Of a DNA stretch of 64,000 bases, positions 1-11,385 are shown piece after piece. The stretch comes from Ilex aquifolium (taxonomy: Eukaryota > Streptophyta > Magnoliopsida > Aquifoliales > Aquifoliaceae). A model generated the notes under the pieces. That model saw only the letters and a list, made by a program, of their open reading frames with translations, made no database searches and was not told the origin of the DNA. The DNA is taken from positions 36,591,744 to 36,655,743 of the forward strand of contig OX637393.1 in the NCBI GenBank assembly GCA_951799425.1, given 5' to 3'. The first letter of the stretch is position 1, and each line of letters begins with the position of its first letter. Made by a program: the position numbers and the translations under genes.

Positions 1-1387
1 TAGTTGTCTCCAAACAATCCCCGGTAGGTAGATCTACATATAGCATATAACCCAAAGGCTCAAACTCCAACCCCAATGCAATGGCATATGATGTACAAAT
101 AAAAGAATGGGTTGCCCCGGGATCAAACAAGATACGAGCCCATGAATTATAGAGAAGAATCATACCCTCCACTACTGCATTAGAAGCACTCCCATCAGGA
201 TGAACTAAACCATAAATGCGAGTTGAGGCATCAGTGCCCTGAGTCTTGGTTCCCTGTTTCTTCTGTTGAGCTTGTTGTTGTGGCTGAGATTTGAATTGAG
301 TGGTCTGGGGCTGCTGTGGTACTGTCTGTACATGACTATAAGAAGTCTGCTGATATGGTAGCTTTGTGGACTGCTGATAAAATCCCCTACTACTCTGTCC
401 CTGTGGTGAAGAAGCTACTGAAGGGCAGTGACTCTTGAGGTGACCTATGCCACCACACCCATAACACCGCTTCAAGTGTGTTGGCACTCTCTCACCGTGG
501 CCCCCCGATCTCGAACTTTGTGCATAGCTTGACTCATTCCCTTGACCCATACTACGTTCTGAACGTTGGTATGGAGTATCCCTGTGACGTCCACCACCAC
601 CACTACCACTGCCGGTCTTGGATTGACTCTTCCTATGTTGGCGACGCTCTCGAATGACTTGAGTTTCCTCCCAATCTCTCTCAACTAGGGTAGCCTGCTC
701 AACTAATTCTCCAAAGTCACGAATGCGAAGAGCTACCAATTTCTCCCGAATAGATGGCTTCAAACCTTTCTCAAACAATTTGGCCTTCTTGGCCTCAGTC
801 GATACATACTCTGTAGCAAAGCGAGAGAGCTCCACGAACTTGGACTCATATTGAGTGACAGTCATGTTACGTTGTTGAAGTTCCATGAAGTCAGATGTCA
901 TCTTATCCCTCACTGATTCGGGAAAGTACTTCCCATTGAAAACCTCTTCAAAATTTTCCCAAGTCATTTGTTCCACGTTTCTCCTTCTTTTTACCGACTC
1001 CCACCAATGGTCAGCTTCCCCTTCCATAAGATATGTAGCTAGACCAACTCTCAAGTCATTGGCAATATCCATGCCATCCATCACTTTCTTCACTTGTCGA
1101 AGCCATTTCTCTGCCTCGAGTGGGTCCGGGCCTCCTTGGAAGGTAGGAAGGCGTTGTCGTAGAAATTCTTTAAGAACCATCATCCTTCTACCCTCACCTC
1201 CAACTTGTTGCACTTGAGCTTGATCTTGGGTGGCGGTAGTATAGTTATTGTTGTTCCCGGCTTGTTGTTGTACCAATGTAGTGAGCTCCCTCAAACATTG
1301 GTAGCTACCATTCATAGTGTCTTGACGTGGCGATACTTGATTTTTCCCTCCTCGGGGTGGTCTCCCACGTCCTCTTCTTGCTTCCAT
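1..1387 (-). CDS. Gag-protease of a Ty3/gypsy retrotransposon, open at window edge
   Basis: From the ATG at 1387-1385 the minus strand is open for 462 codons and runs off the left edge, with no stop or frameshift. Residues about 83-240 resemble the Retrotrans_gag capsid domain (EADHWWESVK near residue 122; FNGKYFPESV near 150). Residues 308-321 are a CCHC zinc knuckle (CYGCGGIGHLKSHC) for RNA binding. A Gln-rich linker follows, and an aspartic protease starts around residue 403 with the active-site stretch LFDPGATHSF (Asp 422); the usual D-S/T-G is D-P-G here, a variant I believe is seen in related plant elements. Reverse transcriptase and integrase would lie left of the window. The initiator-Met PBS and long LTR upstream fit a gypsy element, perhaps a chromovirus. 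The intact frame makes it one of the youngest insertions here. Confidence 0.9.
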   Translation of the reverse strand, partial: MEARRGRGRPPRGGKNQVSPRQDTMNGSYQCLRELTTLVQQQAGNNNNYTTATQDQAQVQQVGGEGRRMMVLKEFLRQRLPTFQGGPDPLEAEKWLRQVKKVMDGMDIANDLRVGLATYLMEGEADHWWESVKRRRNVEQMTWENFEEVFNGKYFPESVRDKMTSDFMELQQRNMTVTQYESKFVELSRFATEYVSTEAKKAKLFEKGLKPSIREKLVALRIRDFGELVEQATLVERDWEETQVIRERRQHRKSQSKTGSGSGGGGRHRDTPYQRSERSMGQGNESSYAQSSRSGGHGERVPTHLKRCYGCGGIGHLKSHCPSVASSPQGQSSRGFYQQSTKLPYQQTSYSHVQTVPQQPQTTQFKSQPQQQAQQKKQGTKTQGTDASTRIYGLVHPDGSASNAVVEGMILLYNSWARILFDPGATHSFICTSYAIALGLEFEPLGYMLYVDLPTGDCLETT

Positions 1388-1578
1388 CCTACATATGCAA
1401 CTAGGCTTTAGATCACTGTTTCAAACATACATATTCTAGAGAAGTAGTCAAGTTTATGAGATACGCCGTTTCCTACAATTAACCTCGAAAGCCTAATGAC
1501 TTTCATAAACGTTATGTGCTGGGACCATATTTGGATAATCCAATTACCTACAGCTCCCATATAAGACCTAATACCTAA

Positions 1579-1590
1579 GCTCTGATACCA
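1579..1590 (-). other. Primer binding site (initiator tRNA-Met) of the left gypsy element
   Basis: The minus strand reads TGGTATCAGAGC, the complement of the 3' end of plant initiator tRNA-Met. It lies three bases inside the inner end of the LTR and about 190 bases before the gag ATG, as expected for the minus-strand primer site. Confidence 0.88.
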
Positions 1591-1593
1591 CCT

Positions 1594-3925
1594 TGTCACG
1601 CCCCAAAATTCACAAAAGCGTGATTAAAAAAAATTACTTTGTTTCTTCAAAAACACATGCCGATTTGTTGTAACAACATCTAGAAAAGTATCTCTTTAGT
1701 TTAAATAAATCATTTTTTTTTTTTTGAAAATTTCGGCAGAGTTTCCTTTGAAAATTGGGCTTCCAACTAGTTAGTAAGAGCATCCCTGTGAGAGCATGAC
1801 ATAATTTAAACTAACTAAACATCCACAACATGCCTCTATAAAAAAATATAATCCAACTAAATCCGGGGTGGCAATTAGAGGCCCACGAAGTCCTCCCAAA
1901 CCCGAATACATCCAACACCAATATACACAACAACTTAGAACACAAAGTTATAACTTTACATTACAATATCCAAAATAATAATCCCTCAATGGGATGATCT
2001 AGTGTACACCACAAAAGCCTCAAAATAACCTTTTCAAACACAATGTTTGAGTGCTAACATTTATACATAAATTCTAAAGGTATATACAAAAAAAGCTCCA
2101 AAAGATATTCTTTCTAGTCCAAGCTCCCACAAGCATTCCATCACCTATGCCCCAAGATGCATGCTAGTCTCTGAAAATATTAGTAAGGGATGAGCAACCA
2201 CACGCTCAGTAGGATAATCATTTTCCCAAGCATTTACAAAGTTTTAAATACCAACATTCACAAACCATACTAATAAGTAATGAAAGCTTTCTATAACTAA
2301 ATATAGGTACAAGATAATAAGTAAAGCATTTATAAAAATCTCTCAACACCTCATCATTAGAAATATACAAAAGTATAAATTAAATTTTTATATATTTAAA
2401 GTCAAACCATCATAGCAAATACCATGCATGCCTCGCATATGGACAATATCATCAATCACACTGGTTCACGCATGAACCATCCCCGGGGAACCTTTTGGGT
2501 CTTGCACCCTAGGGTCTCATCGCCCTTCTTGCTTTTTAAGAGGAATGTGTTGGGCACAACTTGTGATGCCACATAGGCCATCACTGAAAACCACTACCAT
2601 AACCAATCCCTCTTAGGACTAGTAGCCGCATTGGCAACCCACTCAATAGGCCCCAATCGTCTACTAACCCTCTGTCTGTCAATATCGAGCATACATTTCA
2701 AAAAAATCATTATTTTTTATATCCATAAATCCTTTTGAAAACTCATGTCATAACCTTGGCTTTTTATCAAACATATAGTATACTCAAATCTCAAAATTTG
2801 CATTTTCAAAGCAACACAACCAATTCCAAGAAAATAAGTCATATATATTATGTACAAGATCATAACATACTTCAAAATCTCCAAATCACGGGTTTAATCA
2901 ATTACCCATAACCAAAATCAAACTAGGGTCTCAAACCCACAACACTAAAATTATTTTCATTTCCAAGAGAATAAATCATATATATTATGTACAAGATCAT
3001 AGCACACTTCAAAACCCCCAAATCATAGGTTTAATCAAATACCCATAACTAAAATCAATCTAGGGTTTCAAATCCACCACACTAAAATCCATTTTATGCA
3101 TGTAGGTTCACAATTCATGGCATACTCCACAATAAATCAAGGTTTACAACAATTATTTTTCCATCAAACCCATAGTAAGCTTTAACTAAAGAAAATAAAT
3201 GAGATGCACAATGTAAATGCAAGAGAGAGGAAAACCCCACCTAGAAATCAAAAGTCCAAGCTTAATCTCCAAGATTCTCAAGCCAAGCCCAAGCCCTAGA
3301 GCCCTTCTTCTCTCTTCTTCTCTCTTCTTCTAAGATGGGTGAAGGAGTTTTGGGTGAGAGATGTGAGAAAAAATGGAAGAAAAGGGCTGAAATCTGAGTT
3401 TTAAATAAGTTGTCCCCGAATGTTACTGTTCATTGGCTGAAAATTTTTTTTTTTTTCGAAATTACGGTTTTGCCACTAAAAGTCTTCAATTTGATCCATA
3501 TGACTACCCTAAGGTTTTTCGACCTTCCGGATTCATTTTTAATGTTATTTTAACCTAAAAATATTTATTTTTATGATTTATCTCAAAACTAAATGTTAAT
3601 TTACATCCGAAACACTAAAATTACTATTTTATCCCTCCGAACCGCTATATGTGCTAAACGGCTATTCCAAATTTTTCGGACCTTCCGGATTCATTCGTAA
3701 TATTATTTTAACCTAAAAAAACATTAATATATTTACATAGTTACCCTTATCAACCTTAAACACCTCCAAAAATTAAATTGACCCCAAAAGTCAATACGTT
3801 CGTACTTCAAGTTTACGTGACTATTCATTTAACAATGATTCGAAGTTTCTCTCATTATTTTAATTATTTTAGAAATACTAGCAAGTTAATATTATTTATA
3901 TTTATATAACACACGGGATCTCACA
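1594..3925 (-). repeat. 5' LTR of the left Ty3/gypsy element
   Basis: About 2.3 kb bounded by TG...CA ends. On the minus strand it begins TGTGAGATCCCG and ends GGGGCGTGACA. The inner end abuts the PBS; the outer end joins reverse-transcriptase coding sequence of a copia element. Bases 3926-3930 (gcagt) are the expected 5-bp target duplication, but the partner copy is outside the window. The LTR holds no protein gene. It contains a tandem duplication at 2824-3097 and a repeated 50-bp block at 3514-3563 and 3672-3721. Confidence 0.85.
2824..3097. repeat. 137-bp tandem duplication inside the LTR
   Basis: Two adjacent copies, 2824-2960 and 2961-3097, each start ttccaaga and share the block atatattatgtacaagatca, then the same order of short motifs down to actaaaat. 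They differ by scattered substitutions, so the duplication is not recent. Confidence 0.8.
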
Positions 3926-4623
3926 GCAGTTATGCATCTAGAATCGTTCAAGAACCTTCTTAATGTAAGTGTCTTGAGACAAACCAAGAAGTTTCTTAGA
4001 ACGATCCCTTAGGATCTTAACTCCGAGCACATAACTTGCTTCACCAAGTCCTTCATCTCAAATGTTGAGGACAACCACTTTTGAGTAGTGATAATCATCT
4101 CTTTATTATTTCCAGCCAATAAAATATCGTCAATATACAAAGATAGAATCAAGAAGCTATCTTTAGACCGTTTAACATACACACAATGGTCTTCATCGAT
4201 CATCGTAAACTCATTAGAAGTGATAGCTTGATGAAACCTTAGATACCACTGTCTGGATGACTGCTTTAGGCCATAAATGGATCGTTGGAGTTTACAAACT
4301 TTGTTCTCCCGACCCACCACCACGAAGCTCTCAGGTTGATCCATGTAGATCTCCTCATCCAGTTCTCCATTAAGAAATACAGTTTTAATGTCCATTTGAT
4401 ATAGTTCTAAATCCAAATGTGCGACAATAGCTAGAATAATGCGAATCAAGGTAAACCTTACAACTGGAGAAAAAGTTTCTTCGTAGTCCACACCCTCTCT
4501 TTGGGTATAACCTTTTGCCACTAGGTGAGACTTATACCTTTCTATGGATCCATCCGCCTTGTGCTTAATTTTGAGAACCCATTTGTTCCCAATGGGCTTG
4601 CGCTCAAGCGGAAGGTCAACCAA
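3926..4623 (-). pseudogene. Copia reverse transcriptase fragment
   Basis: Minus-strand translation gives the copia RNA-directed DNA polymerase domain: WVLKIKHKADGSIERYKSHL, AKGYTQREGVDYEETFSPVV, and the catalytic YIDDI at 4137-4123 (usual form YVDDM). A single base is missing near 4040, after EMKDL; the next frame continues as GEASYVLGVKILRDRSKKLL and then meets a stop near 3937. The domain ends at 3926 where the gypsy LTR was inserted. The enzyme would have copied element RNA into DNA in the virus-like particle; this copy cannot. Confidence 0.87.
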
Positions 4624-5804
4624 GTCCCAGACAGATTAGCCTTTATTGACTCCATCTCGTCATTCATTGCAGCTATCCACTCATTACTAGTAGGTGATGA
4701 TAGAGCCTCTTTAATATTTTTAGGGTCGGCATCATCATGTGGTGCATCCATGAAAGCTTCCCCTTCAATCTCAAAACTACGTCGAGGGATGGTTCCACGC
4801 TTGCTTCTACGTAACTCTGTGTCATATGGATCTACATCCATTGAAACTAATCCACCATTGAGTATATCACTCTCACTGTCCCTAGGAGGTGATGAAACTA
4901 TTTTCTCGATCTCTACTTGGTTAGTGGGTATATCTCTTTGGAGATCATCTAACTCATATAGTTCTATTCCTTTAGACACATCTCCTCTGCTAGGAAAATC
5001 CTCTTCAAGGAAAATTGCATCCCGTGACTCAATTTCAGTTCCCTTTCCATCAAGTTGTTCACCTACAAATACATATCCCTTAGAGTGCTCAGAATAGCGA
5101 ATGAAGATACATTTCTTCCCTCTATGACCTGACTTCCCATATTTATGAGAAGTATTGTGTACATAAGCCGCTGAACCCCATGGCCGTAAATTATTTAAGT
5201 CAGGTTTTGTGCCTGTCCATAACCCATATGGGATAGAAGGCACTCGGTTAAGGATAGAAGCAACAGTCAATAAAGCATCTCCCCAATGTGAAATTGAAAG
5301 ATGAGCATGTGCCATCATAGACCTAACCATATCAAGCAAGGTGCAATTTCGTCTCTCCGCTACACCATTTTGTTGCGGAGTGCCGGTATTGTCAATTGTC
5401 TGATTATTCTTTTTTTTTTCTTCACACAGCTCTTTAAACTGTTCATATAGATACTCGCGACCTCGATCAGTTCAAAGAACCTTAATGTTATTGTCTTGTT
5501 GATTCTCAACCTCTTTAATGTAACGTTTGAAACAATTCAATGCTTCGAACTTGTGAGAAATCAAATAGACATGACCGAAGCGTGTAAAGTCATCTATAAA
5601 AGTGATGAAATAGGATGCACCATGTCTTGCCTTCACATTCATTGGGCCACATATATCTGAGTGTATTGTTTGCAATGGAATAGATTCTCTTTTGGACTTA
5701 CCAAATGGTTTTCTAGTTGCCTTACCTGCGAGACAATTTTCACATGTGGGCAAGTTGATTTTTGCGAGTGGGCCCAAAAATCCCTCTCTAGCTAATCTAT
5801 ACAT
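4624..5804 (-). pseudogene. Copia integrase core and C-terminal region
   Basis: Translation gives the HHCC-type N-terminus (NARLGHIGQD, then CENC), the rve core (IHSDICGPMNV, SYFITFIDDFTRFGHVYLIS) and, past a stop at about 5470 (RTDRGREY with CGA changed to TGA), the GTPQQNGVAERRN region carrying the third catalytic acidic residue. The C-terminal part (HWGDALLTVASILNRVPS, WGSAAYVH, KCIFIRYSEHSKGYVFV) is typical of copia. A frame change near 5340 separates it from the core. Integrase would insert cDNA into the genome; stops make this copy inactive. Confidence 0.85.
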
Positions 5805-6386
5805 TATGTCCTGCCCAATATGACCTAATCTAGCATTTCATCTAATAGAATTAACACTATCCACAGATGTAACATTAGAATAAGTTTCATTACTAGAATG
5901 ATCAATATCTAATACAATAAAACCATCTGTGGTATAACCAGATCCATAGAATGTAGGTCCCTTATAAATGCCAACATGCTGGCCTTCAAAACGAAAAATA
6001 AAACCTAGTTTCATTAAGCTAGTAACTGACAACAAATTTCGTCAGATTCTTGGAGCATATAATACATCACGAAGGTATAGAGTGTGCTCGTGTCGCAAAT
6101 CCAGTTTGTATGTGCCAATCTCAAGCACATCTATAATGGTCTCGTTCCCCATGTAAATTCGTTTGCTTCCAGTTGGAACTCGATGGTACTCCACAAATCC
6201 GAATCTGTGTCTCGTTATGTGGTATGTTGCTCTTGAGTCTACAATCCACGAATTAGGAGAATGATCAACAAAAACTTGACTAGCAACTAAACAGTCAATG
6301 TGAGAGATAGAACTAGACAGTACCTTCTTTGGCTCAGTGCATTCACGAGCGAAGTGACTCTTCTTGTTGCAGTTATAGCTGATCAT
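5805..6386 (-). pseudogene. Copia aspartic protease and gag-pre-integrase remnant
   Basis: Minus-strand translation from 6386 gives a zinc knuckle region, then NSWIVDSRATYHI, the copia protease active-site block. The catalytic D-S-G is D-S-R here, which should abolish cleavage of the polyprotein. The following GNETIIDVLEIGTYKLDL and LRDVLYAPRI are standard copia protease text, and LSVTSLMKLGFIFRF with the later IYKGPTFYGSGYTTDGFIVL is the gag-pre-integrase segment. A frame change lies near 6040 and the tryptophan-histidine before ARLGH is lost to a stop. Confidence 0.83.
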
Positions 6387-7148
6387 GTTGGCTTTATTCT
6401 TCTTACCAGCTTTTTTACCCTATTTGTGCTTGTTATAACTAAAGTGACCAGCCCCAGTTTAAGCATCAGACTTATTTCCACCGCGCTTGTGCTTGGACCC
6501 GAAGGTCTTGCGCATGCCAACTTTAGCCACATAAGAGCTACTCTTACATTTGGTAGCCTCCAAGCGCTCAGCCTCAAGCTCAAGCTGACGCGATACATTC
6601 TCGAATGTTTTCACACTCTCATTATGCGTCATGTTTCGTTTCATATGCTCTCATGATGGTGGAAGGGAGCAAAGTACAACTTGAACTTGCTGTTCATTGG
6701 TCAACACATGACCAACAGCGCCTAAATCACGTATCATAGAGGTCATAGCCCTTAGATGTTGTTTCATTGTATGCTCTGACTTCTTTTGATACCAGTCAAA
6801 CCTCATGGTCAAACCACGAAGTCTAACAAGAGAAATAATATCAAACTTCTCTTCGAGGGCCTTCCACGTGGCATGAGCTGCGGAGTAATTCTCAAATTCA
6901 GGAATTAGGTCATCTTGCATGCTTGCTTGCATGGTATAACGTGCAAGTCGATCCTTATTCTGCCAAGACTGGTAGTTCTCTTATTTTGGTGGGTTTGAGG
7001 TCGCTTAGGCTCTGGCAGCATAGAATCAAGGGTATCCAAGACTTGTTGCTCATACAGAAAAAATTGAATCTTACAATGCCATGTCATAGTTATCGAAGTT
7101 CAATTTGTCGCCCTTAGTTAATTCAACCACTATGCTTTTAGTAGTCAT
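6383..7148 (-). pseudogene. Copia gag (UBN2-type) remnant
   Basis: The start is the ATG at 7148-7146 (MTTKSIVVELTKGDKLNF). After a frame change come HCKIQFFLYEQQVLDTL and, in another frame, a UBN2-like capsid core (AHATWKALEEKFDIISLVRL, RAMTSMIRDLGAVGHVLTNE). The zinc knuckle reads SYNCNKKSHFAREC, so the first cysteine of CX2CX4HX4C has become serine. At least three frameshifts separate the pieces. Confidence 0.82.
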
Positions 7149-8175
7149 TATGATTTAATCTACATGCAGAGATAATGCATATAGGATATTAGCACAACAC
7201 ATTCTATAATTTTACCGCAAAAATCTAAATTCAAGTATTAACAACTTTCACAAGTCACGAGATCGAAAGTTCACTAAGTTCTCAATCATCTCCCACACCA
7301 CAGATAATTATTATTAACACTTAATTAATTAATGCACAAAATTTCGGTTTCGTAAGACCGAACAAAATAAAGCTCCCACTTGATCTAATATCTCTATGTA
7401 ATACCAATCACAATTAATTTCATATCATGCATGTTCTTATTATAAATAAAATAGATATGCAAATTAGAACAAACATAAAATTCTAATTTAATTCATGCTA
7501 AATAACGAAATAAATGATATAAGCATATCAAATATTGTAACATTACTCTATGCATGATATCAATATCTCTTATAAATAGATATTTATTTCATTTTTAGAA
7601 TTTTAAGCAAATAAAATTTTGATCCCATAAACTATTAGTAAAGAATCTAAATTTAATCGCCATATGTTGTTATTGTTCAGTAACCCAATATTTATAATTC
7701 TAATCCAAGAACCATGTGCACTAAAAACCAAACAATAAAAAAAAAACACTAAGCAGTAGACATTCTTTATGAGGCAATTCATTTTTAATTTTCGCATCAT
7801 TGGTTAATCCATTTTCTACGTCAACCTTTGTATAGTCAAACTAAAATGGGTCTTTCTGATGGACCCGAAAGCAAAACAAAGGCAATGATCATGATGACCC
7901 AAAAAAAATGTCTTATATCTGCTTGTGTTGGATACGTCATGGTTGAACTTGAATTCCAATAAGACACATAAACAAGGAAAACAAGTATTTCTAGTAGAAT
8001 GGGTGACGGGCCAAAGTTCAGAAAGACAAAAAAAAACTTTGCCTTTCTGGAAGTCGTTAATTCCATCGCGCAGCGGCAATAACATGTTGACGATTTACGG
8101 GTTAATTAAATTTTTTCACAAACAAAATTTCTACACTATTAATAATTGATCCCAAAGGTACGAGAACATCCTAAA
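7149..8175 (-). other. Copia leader between PBS and gag
   Basis: About 1 kb of AT-rich sequence with no convincing coding content separates the PBS from the gag start. Short open frames occur on both strands but show no recognisable protein family. It may include an unrecognised small insertion; I see no clear terminal repeats. Confidence 0.5.
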
Positions 8176-8189
8176 TGGCTCTGATACCA
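8176..8189 (-). other. Primer binding site (initiator tRNA-Met) of the copia element
   Basis: The minus strand reads TGGTATCAGAGCCA, a full match to the usual plant initiator tRNA-Met site, one base inside the LTR end. Confidence 0.93.
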
Positions 8190-8190
8190 A

Positions 8191-8389
8191 TGTTGGGAAT
8201 CGTATACATATTGCAGAAGTATAGGATCAAAGACATACCTTATTCGCTTTAATCCTAAAAATCACTTGAGGATGTTCCACGTACTTTAAAATCTGAAATT
8301 GTCTTTTCTTCGATTGCTCGAGCAGTATGATATTGTTACTAGGAATCAATACCGAGCTTTCACAGCACAAAAGCCTTTCAATGTTATAT

Positions 8390-8426
<37 letters not shown>

Positions 8427-8682
8427 GAGTAGGAGACTTTAATGTTTGATTATTTTTCAGAGATATGTCATCTATTGGATTGCCTTGAGCTTATATAGGC
8501 AACCAATGTGTGTTATTAAGAGACACATTCTATAGGGACATGTATGTTAATATTTAACAAACATGTATTTTTTGTGGTAAAAAATACCTTCAAAAGACAT
8601 GCTCCTTTGGGCATTCTTTAATTTTTGGTCAACCCACCATGGGCGCCCCGGTTTGGATCCATGATCCAACCAATATCTAACA
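8191..8682 (-). repeat. 5' LTR of the copia element
   Basis: 492 bp with TG...CA ends: on the minus strand it starts TGTTAGATATTGG and ends CGATTCCCAACA. A minus-strand TATA box (TATATAA, 8497-8491) lies about 190 bases into the LTR, a sensible promoter position. A (GA)n run at 8394-8422 sits downstream. The expected target duplication on this side is 8683-8687 (atcgt); its partner is outside the window. Confidence 0.88.
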
Positions 8683-11063
8683 ATCGTCAAAAAGTACTTA
8701 GAAAAAAATGTGTTGTAAAAAAGTTCACTTAAGATAGAAAAATTTGAATATCCTTTTATTGTAAATAAGTTTCCTAAAAATGATTTTGGAAACTAACCCC
8801 ACATTTAATTATGTCCACATTATCCGGTGTGTTTGTCTCCCACGTCTTCATCTCTTATATATATACTAGCAATTGCCCGTACCTGAAGGCACTATATAAC
8901 TCGAAAAAAAAAATTACAACTATTTATACATACATGAAGCTGATCCATAACACAAAATTTTGACCATCGCCAATCAATATATATTTTTTTTAAAAACAAA
9001 TAAAACGATCTCCTTTAATTTTTGTAACCAGTATTGGAATTTTTGTAGCATTGAAGATAGACTTTTGTAATTTTATTCCCTAAAAGCCTCTTATTCCCTA
9101 AAAGCCTCTGCCACCACACACCATTGACCTACCATGAGATGTCCTTAGCAGTTGTCAAAACCAAATAGATCACCACAAAACTTAGGATGCGTTTAATCCC
9201 TCCTTTGAAGTTGTACTGGACACTATGACGATACGCATCCCTTGGAATCTACCACTTTCTTCATGTTTCACCTAAAATAAAGCACGCATAACAGTTGATT
9301 TCCAAAAATAAAGAGCAATAAATAATATGAAAAAGTTAACTCTTGTGGAAAGAATCCTCATAGAATCCGCCATCAATCTCGCCACTGATCTCCTAATTTC
9401 GGTAATCACTACTACTGTTTTGCAATTTGGAAAACTTTTGAATTTTGAGATACTTCCCCAAATTTCTCTCTCCAATATTCCACCATTATTAATCCTTCCA
9501 AACTTGCCATTAAAGTCGCATCCACATTTCCACCACCCCATCTTTTGTGTGCATACACCACATCCGAGTAACCCTTCTAGTTGACCACATTCTATCATAG
9601 CAACCACTATCACAACCCATCCATGACCAATCTTATGCCAAAAAGACCACTGCATGCCTCTTAAGAATACCAAATAATTAATTTTTCAAGAGCTCTGCTA
9701 CCCATGTTCTCCAGTCATTCACTGTCCAATTCACTTCTTTCCCAATTCGATTTTATTTTCCCTAATCACCACTCCAATCATCGATGCCTTATAATACAAC
9801 TATTGTGCCGATGTTGAATATATCAAATAGATAGTCACACTCAATCACACAAATTGCTAAGAACAAATAACCTACAACTTTTAAACTCTGGGAAAAAAAT
9901 TATTCGAAAGCAGAGTATAACTTTGAAAACGTCGAACCTATGCATACACATCGGATGTTGATTGATTGTAACAGAAATTAACATGATTAAACTGAAATAA
10001 TTGAAATTCAACCATTTAAAATATATTAGGAACTCAAGCAATGAAATCAACTCAAGCCATTGCGAAATCCTTGGTTGTGCTCCTCATCGCAGCTTTGTGA
10101 TCAATCAAAATTACTTCTCCATTTCTATATGGTCTGCCTCTGAGTTGATATATAAGCAAAACACTACTAGCAAATAAAGGATGTTGTTGGGAAAAAATTA
10201 CATCAGAGAAGATGGAATTCAATGGTATTGTTGAAAACAAATTGAACCGTATTGCGGGTGCCTGCAACAACATTGAAAAATTAAGAAAACTCATTTCACC
10301 TCATGCTAAAGGATTCATTTTTAGCAGACACTTTTTTAGTTTCTTTCTCTAGTTTAATCGAAATAAAAACACTGTTCAAATGAGGACTGTGACACAGTAA
10401 TTGTAACAAACACCGTTCAAAATTCTCGTTCTTGGCTAATGTGATTTTTATGTCTAATAAAGATTAGCAGATTAAATCCATTCCCCATCTCAATAAAATA
10501 GCTACTCAGTCACCAACTCTTGGGTAAAAAGGAAGGTTAAAAAATAGCTAGAAAGATCATCTTCATATACAAATTTACAACCAATCCAATATTTCTTAGA
10601 CAGCACAATGGATTTCTTTTTTCATTGTTTTAACTTGGGACCCGAGAAATCACCAAATTCATGAGTTCGACTATAGAGACTATAGAAATAATCAATCAAG
10701 AAAAGTTGTAGATGGGTACCTGCTTCCATAATTTTAGTCAAAGAAGTTTTCCAAAGTAGTAAGATGCTACGACATATCCCTACAAAAGTTGTCACCTCTG
10801 CTCGTAAGCTTAATGTCATCCAAATGCTATCACTACTTCTTCAAAAACACCAGTACCACCATCAAATGAAAAGTGATAAATTAAATTATTTTGAATTTGA
10901 TGATATGTAATCATTGATTAAAAAGTAATAAAAAAATTTAAAAAGTTGCATGTTATATAATTTTATTAGATCAAAATTGAAAATTCAACAACTAAAGTGT
11001 TATTTGTAAGAGTATCAATTGTGTAATGTTGTACCATTTTCATTTCGTATCACTTTCTATCTC
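8683..11063. other. Intergenic, no assignable gene; Helitron-like 3' end at 8866
   Basis: No open frame here has a recognisable family. At 8866-8892 the minus strand reads a 5-bp stem hairpin (GTGCCttcaGGTAC), nine bases, then CTAG followed by T. This is the arrangement of a Helitron 3' end: short hairpin, CTRR terminus, insertion before T. No matching 5' TC terminus could be fixed. Frames at 9272-9673 and 10052-10294 are open but unrecognised. Confidence 0.4.
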
Positions 11064-11092
11064 CCTGCCTCTCTCTCTCTCTCTCTCTCTCA
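11064..11092. repeat. (CT)n microsatellite
   Basis: A run of CT dinucleotides directly beside the end of the UTP18-like fragment. Confidence 0.9.
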
Positions 11093-11136
11093 CTGTACCC
11101 GAAACTCCCCCATCCCCTCTCTGTTGTAGATTTTAA

Positions 11137-11385
11137 CAACCCACTATCACTATCTGAACCAGTGGCAAATAAAGATCCACTTGCGGCAGAGCAAAGTGAT
11201 GCACAGTTTACGCAACCTTCATCCACGCCATTGTGGAAGCAAGCCATTGTTCTCAAATCCCAGTGGTAGACTTGCCCATCGCCACCAGAACTCAGAATTT
11301 GATGCCCAACAACAGTAAAATCCAATGAACGAACAGTCCCGTTCATCTTGAGTGTTCCAATCAATTCCCAAGAGTTGTGAACATG
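11137..11385 (-). pseudogene. UTP18-like WD40 gene fragment
   Basis: Minus-strand translation gives HNSWELIGTLKMNGTVRSLD, then SSGGDGQVYHWDLRTMACFH and VDEGCVNCASL, then SGSLFATGSDSDSG. This matches WD repeats of UTP18, a WD40 protein of the U3 small-subunit processome needed for 18S rRNA maturation. Full UTP18 proteins are several hundred residues; only about 80 are present and no flanking exons are visible. The end is abrupt, with a GATAGT duplication (SDSDSG) followed by unrelated sequence. It is best read as a captured or dispersed gene fragment, not a working gene. Confidence 0.72.

Larger units (their letters stand above)
3926..8682 (-). mobile_element. Decayed Ty1/copia retrotransposon, 5' part, split by a gypsy insertion
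   Basis: On the minus strand the order is LTR (8682-8191), PBS, leader, gag, protease, integrase, reverse transcriptase: the Ty1/copia order, with integrase before reverse transcriptase. The element stops abruptly at 3926, where the gypsy LTR begins within reverse transcriptase; RNase H and the 3' LTR must lie beyond the window's left edge. Frames are broken repeatedly, so it is not autonomous. Confidence 0.88.

Noticed and set aside
9272..9673. Open frame of 133 codons as a gene
   Set aside because: No family recognised, overlapping open frame on the other strand, surrounding sequence is repeat-rich.
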